A DNA stretch of 64,000 nucleotides. It comes from Novosphingobium sp. SG919 (GTDB taxonomy: Bacteria; Pseudomonadota; Alphaproteobacteria; Sphingomonadales; Sphingomonadaceae). The position numbers were made by a program, and so were the translations under genes. The DNA lies in assembly GCF_012932495.1 (NCBI RefSeq), contig NZ_JABCNG010000001.1, positions 1,302,001 through 1,366,000 of the forward strand. The letters are read 5' to 3'. Within the stretch, counting starts at the first letter, position 1. Each line of letters starts with the position of its first letter. Positions 56,787-64,000 of this stretch are shown in pieces. The notes beneath the pieces were generated by a model, which saw only the letters and a list, made by a program, of their open reading frames with translations, had not been told where the DNA came from and made no database searches.

Positions 56787-57233
56787 ATGACCATCATTCC
56801 GCTTCCCGACATTGCCGCCACCCAGGCCCTGGCCACCCGCATCGCCGCGCGATTGCGCCCCGGAGACGTTCTCGCCCTGGAAGGCACGCTGGGCGTGGGC
56901 AAGACCACACTGGCGCGCGAATTGCTGCGCGCGCTGGGGCACGAGGGCGAGGTGCCATCGCCCAGCTTCACCATCATCGAAACCTATGATCCGCCAGCGG
57001 TTCGCCTGCCCGTGGTCCACGCCGATTTCTATCGCCTGGAAGACCCGGCAGAGGCCGAGGAAATCGGGCTGGACGATTATCGCCATGGCGCGGTGCTGAT
57101 CGCCGAATGGCCCGATCATGCCGGCGGTTTCGGGCACGAGGCCGATTGCCTGACGCTGCGCCTGGAAATCGCGGAAAACGGGCGGCAGGCCATTGTCTTG
57201 CCCGGCAAGGGATGGTTAGAGCGGCTGCCATGA
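56787..57233 (+). CDS. tsaE: tRNA threonylcarbamoyladenosine biosynthesis ATPase TsaE
   Basis: 148 aa P-loop ATPase needed with TsaB and TsaD for t6A37 of ANN-decoding tRNAs. Walker A EGTLGVGKTTLARELLRALG; SPSFTIIETYDP; HADFYRLEDPAEAEEIG-type segment (VVHADFYRLEDPAE). It overlaps amgK by four bases, making an operon with the cell-wall recycling genes. Confidence 0.95.
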   Translation: MTIIPLPDIAATQALATRIAARLRPGDVLALEGTLGVGKTTLARELLRALGHEGEVPSPSFTIIETYDPPAVRLPVVHADFYRLEDPAEAEEIGLDDYRHGAVLIAEWPDHAGGFGHEADCLTLRLEIAENGRQAIVLPGKGWLERLP

Positions 57234-58222
57234 CCAGCAATCTTCCTGCCGGAATCGATGCGTTCCTGGCCCGCGCGGGCTGGGCAGGCGCCCAAATCGA
57301 ACCCTTGCCGGGCGATGCCTCGTTCCGCCGCTATTTCCGCGTGCGGCGTGGCGACGAGGCCGCCATGCTGATGCACGCGCCGCCGCCGCAGGAAGACCCG
57401 CAGCCATTCCTGCGCGCCGCCCGCTGGCTCGACGGCAATGGACTGCGCGCGCCGCAGATCCTGGCCGAGGAAGCGGGCGAGGGCTGGGTCTTGCTGGAAG
57501 ACTTTGGCGACACGCGCATGCGCGAATATGTCGATGCCTGGCCGCAGGACGAAGACACCGTCTATCGCGCCGCGATCGACACGCTGGTGCAACTGGCCAA
57601 GCTGCCCGCCGGGCCGTTCACCGCCTATGGCATGGCTGAATACTTGCGCGAAGTGCGCCTGTTCATCGATTGGTTCTGCCCGGCGCGCGGCCTCTATGTC
57701 GATGGCGCGGGCTGGCAGGCGGCGTGGGAACAAGTGCTGGCGCCGCTTCTGCCGGCGCAGCGCCCGGGGGTGACCGTGCTGCGCGATTATCATGCGGAAA
57801 ACATCATGCTTCTGGGCGGGCTGGATGCGCAGGGCCTGCTCGATTTCCAGGACGCGTTGACCGGGCATCCGGCATATGACCTCGTTTCCTTGTTGCAGGA
57901 CGCGCGGCGCGAGGTTTCGCCCGAACTGGAAGCGCGCATGTTCGATTACTATGTGCACAAGGCCCAGCCGCAGGGCGATTTCCTGGCTGACTATGCGCGG
58001 CTGGGTGCGCAGCGCAACACCAAGATCGTGGGCATTTTCGTGCGCCTGTGGAAGCGCGACGGCAAGCCGCGCTATCTCGATTATATCCCGCGCGTGTGGG
58101 CCATGCTGGAACGCGATCTGGCGCATCCCGCGCTCGCCCCGGTGGCGGCGTGGTTCGATGCCAATATTCCGGCCGACTTGCGCGATCCGGCCGGGCGCCT
58201 GGGCGGGAGCTTTGCCGTATGA
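57230..58222 (+). CDS. amgK: N-acetylmuramate/N-acetylglucosamine kinase AmgK
   Basis: 330 aa aminoglycoside-phosphotransferase-fold kinase that phosphorylates MurNAc/GlcNAc at C1 in the MurU-linked peptidoglycan recycling route. Brenner motif VLRDYHAENIMLL and the metal-binding Asp in GLLDFQDALTGHPAYDL are clear. The ATG at 57230 overlaps the tsaE stop (ATGA); the upstream open frame was rejected. Directly followed by murU, the pair that gives fosfomycin-bypass recycling in Pseudomonas. Confidence 0.92.
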   Translation: MTSNLPAGIDAFLARAGWAGAQIEPLPGDASFRRYFRVRRGDEAAMLMHAPPPQEDPQPFLRAARWLDGNGLRAPQILAEEAGEGWVLLEDFGDTRMREYVDAWPQDEDTVYRAAIDTLVQLAKLPAGPFTAYGMAEYLREVRLFIDWFCPARGLYVDGAGWQAAWEQVLAPLLPAQRPGVTVLRDYHAENIMLLGGLDAQGLLDFQDALTGHPAYDLVSLLQDARREVSPELEARMFDYYVHKAQPQGDFLADYARLGAQRNTKIVGIFVRLWKRDGKPRYLDYIPRVWAMLERDLAHPALAPVAAWFDANIPADLRDPAGRLGGSFAV

Positions 58223-58953
58223 GCCGCGATCCCCGCAAACCGCTGGTGTCCGACACCGCGATGGTGTTGGCCGCCGGGATCGGCAAGCGCATGCGCCCGC
58301 TCACCGTTACCCGGCCCAAGCCGCTGGTGCGCGTGGCGGGCAAGGCGTTGATCGACCACGCGCTCGACAAGCTGGCCGAAGCCGGCGTGACCCGCGCCGT
58401 GGTCAACGTGCATTACCTGGCGGACCAGCTGGAAGCCCATGTCCTGGCGCGCGAGGTGCCCAAGGTGCAGGTTTCCGACGAGCGCGAGACGCTGCTGGAA
58501 ACCGGGGGCGGGCTGGTCAAGGCGCTGCCGCTGATCGACCGTGACACCTTCTTCTGCCTCAACAGCGACAACATCTGGCTCGATGGCCCGCGCAACGCCT
58601 TTGCCGCGCTCAGCGATTTCTGGGACGAGAGTCGGATGGACGCGCTGCTGCTGCTGGTCAGCCATGCCCAGGCGTTCAACTACACCGGCATGGGTGATTT
58701 CCACATCGACCAGATGGGCGTGATCTCCCGCCGCAAGCCCGCGCGCGTCGCGCCCTATATCTTCACCGGCATCCAGATCGTGTCGCGGCGCCTGCTGCGC
58801 GATGCGCCCGAAGGCAGCTTTTCCACCGGCCGCCTGTGGGACCGTGCGATTGCCGAAGGACGGCTCTATGGTTTGCCGCACACCGGCCTGTGGTATGAAG
58901 TGGGCGCGCCCGAGATGATCGCCCCCACGCAAGAAGCGTTGACGCATTTCTGA
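58219..58953 (+). CDS. murU: N-acetylmuramate-1-phosphate uridylyltransferase MurU
   Basis: 244 aa nucleotidyltransferase producing UDP-MurNAc from MurNAc-1-P. N-terminal signature MVLAAGIGKRMRPLTVTRPK, conserved ETGGGLVKALP and LNSDNIWLDG, and C-terminal LWYEVGAPEM. The ATG at 58219 overlaps the amgK stop by four bases. Confidence 0.93.
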   Translation: MSRDPRKPLVSDTAMVLAAGIGKRMRPLTVTRPKPLVRVAGKALIDHALDKLAEAGVTRAVVNVHYLADQLEAHVLAREVPKVQVSDERETLLETGGGLVKALPLIDRDTFFCLNSDNIWLDGPRNAFAALSDFWDESRMDALLLLVSHAQAFNYTGMGDFHIDQMGVISRRKPARVAPYIFTGIQIVSRRLLRDAPEGSFSTGRLWDRAIAEGRLYGLPHTGLWYEVGAPEMIAPTQEALTHF

Positions 58954-58966
58954 TGGCCAGCATCGG

Positions 58967-61900
58967 ATGACCGCGAAGACCCGGCCCAGCGTTTACAGCA
59001 TCGCCGCACACCGGGGCTTTGCCGACGCACTGGTGGCCGGGCTGATACCCCGCTATCGCGAAGACACGTTCGGATTGGCGCGGCTGACACTGCTGTTGCC
59101 CAGCCAGCGTGCGGTGCGGGGCCTGACCGAGGCGTTCATTCGCGCGTCGGGCGGCGGCTTGCTGCTGCCGCGCATGGCGGTGGTGGGCGATCTCGATCTG
59201 GACGAGACGCTGGGCGCACTGCTCGATCCGCTGGGCGGCGGGGCAGTGGCGCCGCCGGCCTGCGATCCGGTGCTGCGGCTGTTGCGGATCGCAGAGATTT
59301 TGCGCGAGGAATTGGCCGCGCTGGGCATCGAGCGGGGCGAGGCCGGCCTCTTGCGCCAGGCGCGCAGCCTGGCGCAGTCGCTCGATCGCCTGGCGGCGGA
59401 GGAAGTGGCGCCCGAGCAGTTGTTGACCATCGACATGCTGCCCGAACTGGCCGAGCACTGGCAGGACAGCCTGCGCCTGTTCGCCCGGGTGCAGGTGCGC
59501 TGGCAGTTCGAACTGGACGAGCGCGGGCAGGTGGATGCCCCGGTGCGCCGCAACCTGCTGCTGGCCCATGCCGCGCAGAGCTGGCGTGCCAATCCGCCGC
59601 CCGGCCCGGTGATTGCCGCTGGCGTGACCTCCGCCGCGCCGGCGATCGCGCGCTTGCTGCGCACGGTGGCCGATCTGCCGCAAGGCGCGGTGGTGCTGCC
59701 TGATCTCGATCTGGCGCTGGAAGCCGAGGTGTGGGATGCGCTGGGCCAGGCCGGTGCCAGCGAGGAGCCGGGCGGCCCGCCGTTCGGCCGGGGCGACCAG
59801 GTCACCCATCCGCAGTATCACTTGAAGCTGTTGCTGCACCGCATGGGCCTGGCGCGCGAGGAAGTGCGGCCGTGGCATCGCGCGGGGATCGCGGCGGCCC
59901 CTCCGGCGCGCAGTCGGGCGATTTCCAATCTGTTCCTGCCGCCCGAGGCGAGCACGGCCTGGGTCAAGTTGCCGGCGGCGGACCGGCGTCTTGCCGGCGT
60001 GCGCCTGATGCACAGCGCGCATCCCGAAGAGGAGGCGCAGGCGATTGCCGTGCTGGTGCGCGAAGGGCTGGCCGTGCCGGAGCGGCGCGTGGCGGTGGTC
60101 ACGCCCGATCGCGCCCTGGCGCAGCGCGTGATTGCGCATCTCGGCCGCTGGAACATTGCGGCGGACGATACCGCCGGCCGCCCGCTGCCGCAGACCGTGG
60201 CCGGGCGCCTGCTGCTGCAACTCGCGCAGGCCTGGGCCGAACGCGCCGCGCCGGTTGCGCTGCTGGCGCTGTTGGGCCATCCGCTGGTCATGGCGGGGGA
60301 GCCGCGCGCGGGCTGGCTGGAACGCGTGCGCCAGCTTGATTTCGTGCTGCGCGGGCCGCGACCGGGGCCTGGGCTGGAGCCGATCCGCGATGCGGTGCGC
60401 GCGAAGGAAAAGCGCTTTCCCGGTCTTTCCGCCTGGTGGGACGAGGTAGAACTGTTGCTCGCCCCGCTGCTGGCCGGGCACGATGCCCTGCCGCTGGCCG
60501 CCACGCTCACTTTGCTGGCCGAGATGGCCGAGGCGTTGTGTGGGCCCGCACTCTGGGCCAATGCCGATGGCCGCTGCCTGGCGCAGTTTGTGGAACAATG
60601 GCGCGATGCGGCGGCGCAGGCCGGAGAGCAGACAGGCGGATTGCCGGTCGATCCCGCGCAAGTGCCCGCCCTGCTGCGCGACGCGATGGACGAGGTTTCG
60701 GTGCGCCCACCTTATGGCGGCCATCCGCGCCTGGCGATCTATGGCCTGCTCGAAGCGCGGATGAGCCGGGCGGACCTGGTGATCTGCGCCGGCATGACCG
60801 AGGGGACATGGCCCGCCGCGCCCGCGCCCGATCCGCTGCTGGCGCCAGCGGTCTTGCGCACATTGGGCATTCCCGGCGCCGATTTCCGCATTGGTCTGGC
60901 TGCGCACGACCTCGCGGCGATGCTCGGCGCGCCCGAAGTGGTCCTGAGCTTTGCCGAGCGGGATGCGGCGGGGCCGGCGATCCCCTCGCGCTTTCTGCTG
61001 CGCATCCGCGCGATGCTGGGCGAAGACGGCGTGGTCTGGGAACAGGAAGCGGTGAACCTGGCCCAGGCGCTCGACGCCGCGCCGCAGGCGCCCGCCTATC
61101 CGCGCCCGCGCCCGATGCCATCGCCGCAGCAGCGCCGGGTGGACATTGCCGTGACCGCGCTCGACCGCCTGCGGTCAGACCCCTATCAGTTCTATGCCTC
61201 CGCCATCCTGGGCCTCAGGAGCCTGGACCCGCGCGATGCCGATCCCACCCCGGCCTGGCGCGGTACAGCGGTGCACGAAATTCTGGAAGAGTGGCACAAG
61301 ATTGGGGCACCTCCGGGTGAACTGGTGCCCCTGGCCGAGCGCAAGCTGGCCGAAATGAGCGCGCACCCGTTCATGCGCAGCCTGTGGCGCCCGCGCCTGA
61401 CCGCCGCGCTGGCCTGGATCGAGGCGGAGCAGGAGCGCTTGCTCGACGAAGGCCGCGCGGTCGCCGCGTTCGAATGCTGGGGCGATACGACCGTCGATGG
61501 CATCCGCATTTTCGGCCGCGCCGACCGGATCGACCGCTTGCCCGATGGCACGCTGGCCGTGGTCGATTACAAGACCGGCACGCCGCCATCGGGGCGCATG
61601 GTGCAGGAAGGCTTTGCCCTGCAACTGGGGCTAATCGGCCTGATCGCGCAAGCCGGTGGCTTCAAGGACAAGCAGGGCCGCGTGACCGTGGAGGGCGAGC
61701 CGACCAGGTTCGAATACTGGTCCCTGGCGCGCAACCGCGAGCGCGGCTTTGGCTATTGCGAAGAGCCGATCCTGGAGGGGCGCAAGAAATCGGGCATCCC
61801 GCGCGAGGATTTCCTGCCCGAGACCCGCCGCTTCCTGGCCGAGGCTATTGCCCGCTGGATTTTGGGCAACGAGCCTTTTGTAGCGCGGCTGAACCCCGAT

Positions 61901-61975
61901 CTGCCCAGCTATGCCGATTACGACCAGTTGATGCGGCTGGAAGAATGGCAGGGGCGGGGAGGGAACGCCGAGTGA
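58967..61975 (+). CDS. addB: Double-strand break repair protein AddB
   Basis: 1002 aa. Partner of AddA in the RecBCD-like helicase-nuclease. The N-terminal region (LTLLLPSQRAVRGLTEAF) is a helicase-like fold without a proper Walker A, as usual for alphaproteobacterial AddB. The C-terminal RecB-type nuclease shows GTAVHEILEEWHKIG and VVDYKTGTPPSGR (Asp867, Lys869). The frame shares its final bases with the addA start (GTGA). Confidence 0.94.
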   Translation: MTAKTRPSVYSIAAHRGFADALVAGLIPRYREDTFGLARLTLLLPSQRAVRGLTEAFIRASGGGLLLPRMAVVGDLDLDETLGALLDPLGGGAVAPPACDPVLRLLRIAEILREELAALGIERGEAGLLRQARSLAQSLDRLAAEEVAPEQLLTIDMLPELAEHWQDSLRLFARVQVRWQFELDERGQVDAPVRRNLLLAHAAQSWRANPPPGPVIAAGVTSAAPAIARLLRTVADLPQGAVVLPDLDLALEAEVWDALGQAGASEEPGGPPFGRGDQVTHPQYHLKLLLHRMGLAREEVRPWHRAGIAAAPPARSRAISNLFLPPEASTAWVKLPAADRRLAGVRLMHSAHPEEEAQAIAVLVREGLAVPERRVAVVTPDRALAQRVIAHLGRWNIAADDTAGRPLPQTVAGRLLLQLAQAWAERAAPVALLALLGHPLVMAGEPRAGWLERVRQLDFVLRGPRPGPGLEPIRDAVRAKEKRFPGLSAWWDEVELLLAPLLAGHDALPLAATLTLLAEMAEALCGPALWANADGRCLAQFVEQWRDAAAQAGEQTGGLPVDPAQVPALLRDAMDEVSVRPPYGGHPRLAIYGLLEARMSRADLVICAGMTEGTWPAAPAPDPLLAPAVLRTLGIPGADFRIGLAAHDLAAMLGAPEVVLSFAERDAAGPAIPSRFLLRIRAMLGEDGVVWEQEAVNLAQALDAAPQAPAYPRPRPMPSPQQRRVDIAVTALDRLRSDPYQFYASAILGLRSLDPRDADPTPAWRGTAVHEILEEWHKIGAPPGELVPLAERKLAEMSAHPFMRSLWRPRLTAALAWIEAEQERLLDEGRAVAAFECWGDTTVDGIRIFGRADRIDRLPDGTLAVVDYKTGTPPSGRMVQEGFALQLGLIGLIAQAGGFKDKQGRVTVEGEPTRFEYWSLARNRERGFGYCEEPILEGRKKSGIPREDFLPETRRFLAEAIARWILGNEPFVARLNPDLPSYADYDQLMRLEEWQGRGGNAE

Positions 61976-64000
61976 GCAAGGTCTATCCCCTGCAAGGCAA
62001 CCAGGCCCGCGCCGTAGCGCCGCACCGCACGGTGTGGCTGTCGGCCTCGGCAGGCACCGGCAAGACCCAGGTGCTATCGGCGCGCGTGCTGCGGCTCTTG
62101 CTGCAGGACGGGGTGGAGCCGGAGAACATCCTCTGCCTCACGTTCACCAAGGCGGGCGCTGCGGAAATGGCCACCCGCGTCAACGATGTCTTGGCGCGCT
62201 GGGTGCGGCTCGATGATCTGGCGCTGTTCCGCGAACTGGAGGCGATCGGCGCCGACGGCCGGCCCGAAACGCTGGAGCGGGCACGCAGCCGCTTTGCCGC
62301 CGTGCTCGATTGCCCGGGCGGGGGCCTGCGGATCGAGACGATCCACGCCTTTTCGCAATGGCTGCTGTCGGCCTTTCCGGTGGAATCCGGCCTTCTGCCC
62401 GGCACCCGCGCGATGGAAGACCGCGACCGCGAACTGCTGGTGCGCGAAGTTCTGGCGCAGATGCTGGTGGAGGCTGAAGAAAGCGGCGAGGAACGCCTGC
62501 TCGATGCCCTGGCCGACATGGCGCTGCGCATGGACCAGGGCGCGGTCATCGGCTTCCTGCTGCGCTGCGCCAAGGCGATAGACCTGTGGCAGGAGCCCGG
62601 CGCCTGGCGCCCGCCGCTGCGCCCGCGCATCAACCAGCTGCTGGGCTTGGCCGCCGATGAAGACGGCAGCGGCGTGGCAGAACTCTGTGCCGACGACGCG
62701 TTCGATATCGGCTCTGTCCGCCGCTGCATGGCCGCCAACGCGGCCTGGAATACCAAGAGCGGCATCGATGCCGCCAACATGATGGGCGATTGGCTGGCGG
62801 CCAACCCGCAGGCGCGCCTCGCCGGACTGGACGACTTTGCCAAGCTGTTCATGACCGCCAAGGGCGAGGCCAAATCCGCCCGCAATCTCGACAAGCACGA
62901 GCCGGCCTATGGCGAATACCAGGCCCGCGTGATCGCCGGGCTTGCCGCCGTGCGCGACCGCATCGCGCTGGTGAACCTTGCCGCGCTGCTCGATCCTGCG
63001 CTCACCGTGGGGCGCCGCTTTGCCTTGGCCTGGGAAGCCGCCAAGGCGCGCGAGGGCTTCATCGATTTCGACGACCAGATCCGCACCGCCGCCGCGCTTT
63101 TGACCGAGCGGACGACGGCGGACTGGATCCGCTACAAGCTCGATCGCCGGTTCGACCATGTCCTGGTGGACGAAGCGCAGGACACCAACGAGGCGCAATG
63201 GCGCATCGTGCTCGACGGGCTGGTGCAGGACTTTTTCTCCGGCCAGGGGCAAAGCCAGCGCGACCCGCGCACGCTGTTCGTGGTGGGCGATTACAAGCAG
63301 GCGATCTTCCGCTTCCAGGGCACCAGCCCCGAAAACTTTGCCAAGGCGCGAGGCCGCGTCCAGCGCGAACTGGCCGGCCTTGCCCAGGCGATGGACGAGC
63401 CGGAGCGCGAATTGCTCTCGCTGGGGCTGGGGCAATCCTATCGCACCGCCATGCCGATCCTGGCGTTTGTCGATCGCGCGATTGCCGCCATTGGCCCCGA
63501 TCGCTTTGGCCTGCCCGAAGCGCCCGAGCCGCATGTGGGCGACCTGCGCCCCGGCCTGGTGCGGCTGTGGCGCCCGGTGGGCGATCTTTCGGGAGCCGAG
63601 GACGATCTGCCCGAAGCCGGCGACGAGGGCGGCGAAAACTGGCTGTCGCGCCCCGATCGAGACCTGGCCGACCGGTTGGCGCGGCAGGTGCGCGAATGGC
63701 TGGATACCGGTTTCCCGTTGCACAAGGGCAAGCCGCGCAATGCCCGCGCCGGCGACGTGATGATCCTGGTGCGCAAGCGCAAGGATCTGGCCGGGCTGAT
63801 CGTGGCGCGGCTGCACGCACGCGGGGTGCCGGTGGCAGGGGTGGACCGCTTGCGCCTGGGCGCGCCGCTGGCGGTGAAGGACCTGATGGCGGCGCTGCGG
63901 TTCTGCGCACAGCCGCTCGACGATCTCAATCTGGCCAACCTGCTGGTTTCGCCGCTGATCGGGTGGAGCCAGGAAGACCTGCTTGCGCGTGGCTATCGCA
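61972..64000 (+). CDS. addA: Double-strand break repair helicase-nuclease AddA (3' end outside window)
   Basis: At least 676 aa visible; the gene runs off the right edge. GTG start overlaps the addB stop. UvrD-like helicase: Walker A WLSASAGTGKTQVLSARVLR, motif Ia LCLTFTKAGAAEMATRV, Walker B HVLVDEAQDTNEAQW and VVGDYKQAIFRFQGTSPENF (motif III). The C-terminal nuclease domain of AddA lies beyond the window. With AddB it resects double-strand breaks for RecA loading. Confidence 0.94.
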   Translation, partial: MSKVYPLQGNQARAVAPHRTVWLSASAGTGKTQVLSARVLRLLLQDGVEPENILCLTFTKAGAAEMATRVNDVLARWVRLDDLALFRELEAIGADGRPETLERARSRFAAVLDCPGGGLRIETIHAFSQWLLSAFPVESGLLPGTRAMEDRDRELLVREVLAQMLVEAEESGEERLLDALADMALRMDQGAVIGFLLRCAKAIDLWQEPGAWRPPLRPRINQLLGLAADEDGSGVAELCADDAFDIGSVRRCMAANAAWNTKSGIDAANMMGDWLAANPQARLAGLDDFAKLFMTAKGEAKSARNLDKHEPAYGEYQARVIAGLAAVRDRIALVNLAALLDPALTVGRRFALAWEAAKAREGFIDFDDQIRTAAALLTERTTADWIRYKLDRRFDHVLVDEAQDTNEAQWRIVLDGLVQDFFSGQGQSQRDPRTLFVVGDYKQAIFRFQGTSPENFAKARGRVQRELAGLAQAMDEPERELLSLGLGQSYRTAMPILAFVDRAIAAIGPDRFGLPEAPEPHVGDLRPGLVRLWRPVGDLSGAEDDLPEAGDEGGENWLSRPDRDLADRLARQVREWLDTGFPLHKGKPRNARAGDVMILVRKRKDLAGLIVARLHARGVPVAGVDRLRLGAPLAVKDLMAALRFCAQPLDDLNLANLLVSPLIGWSQEDLLARGYR

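Overview
The window is GC-rich chromosomal DNA of an alphaproteobacterium, most likely a sphingomonad (Novosphingobium/Sphingomonas-like). The evidence is the gltA-gltX-comEC-lexA-moeA-moaC-trp-ppiD-tpiA-secG-pyrG gene order, an alphaproteobacterial LexA box (GAAC-N7-GAAC) in front of lexA, a DivL-type kinase with Tyr in place of the phosphoacceptor His, AmgK/MurU cell-wall recycling genes next to addAB, and a large TonB-dependent receptor in a catabolic island. No phage, transposase, CRISPR array or rRNA was seen; there is one tRNA.

Layout. 1-3.1 kb: a tightly packed trio of a cut-off membrane protein, a helical unknown and a histidine-kinase-like protein without the His. 3.2-9.1 kb: two small unknowns, citrate synthase, glutamyl-tRNA ligase and ComEC. 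9.4-11.3 kb: a darcynin-family gene and a LysE-type exporter, divergent from a TetR regulator. 11.3-20.6 kb: a long minus-strand operon ppiD-trpE-(YcxB-like)-trpG-trpD-trpC-RNase H-moaC-moeA, followed by lexA with its own promoter. 20.8-26.3 kb: tpiA, secG, pyrG, a small heat-shock gene with a probable ROSE RNA thermometer, and a grxC-nitrilase-DUF1178 operon. 26.3-28.1 kb: tRNA-Arg(CCT) with a tandem duplication of its 3' end and terminator, a deacetylase-family enzyme and an acetyltransferase.

28.2-45.1 kb is an accessory aromatic-catabolism island. It has two paralogous FAD hydroxylases, two paralogous two-domain extradiol dioxygenases with the metal triad visible, a small VOC protein, an alpha/beta hydrolase and a FAH-family hydrolase suited to act after ring cleavage, a cupin, two SDRs, an epimerase/dehydratase, a PYROXD2-like oxidase with an 80-aa coupled partner, a TonB receptor, and LysR and HxlR regulators. 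A shared palindrome (GATAG-N4-CYATC) lies in two divergent promoter regions of the island. The logic reads as uptake, ring hydroxylation, meta-cleavage, C-C hydrolysis and dehydrogenation; the substrate cannot be named from sequence.

45.1-48.4 kb: three Tad-type surface or pilus-associated genes (two TadE-like, one TadG-like with a vWA domain) without the export machinery. 48.7-52.7 kb: FtsB-like protein, phospholipase D family enzyme, folE, peroxiredoxin and a small exported protein. 52.7-54.3 kb: ahcY behind a perfect palindrome and a leader that can form alternative terminator and anti-terminator hairpins. 54.4-64 kb: divL, tsaE, amgK, murU, addB and addA (cut by the window end), mostly coupled by 4-bp overlaps.
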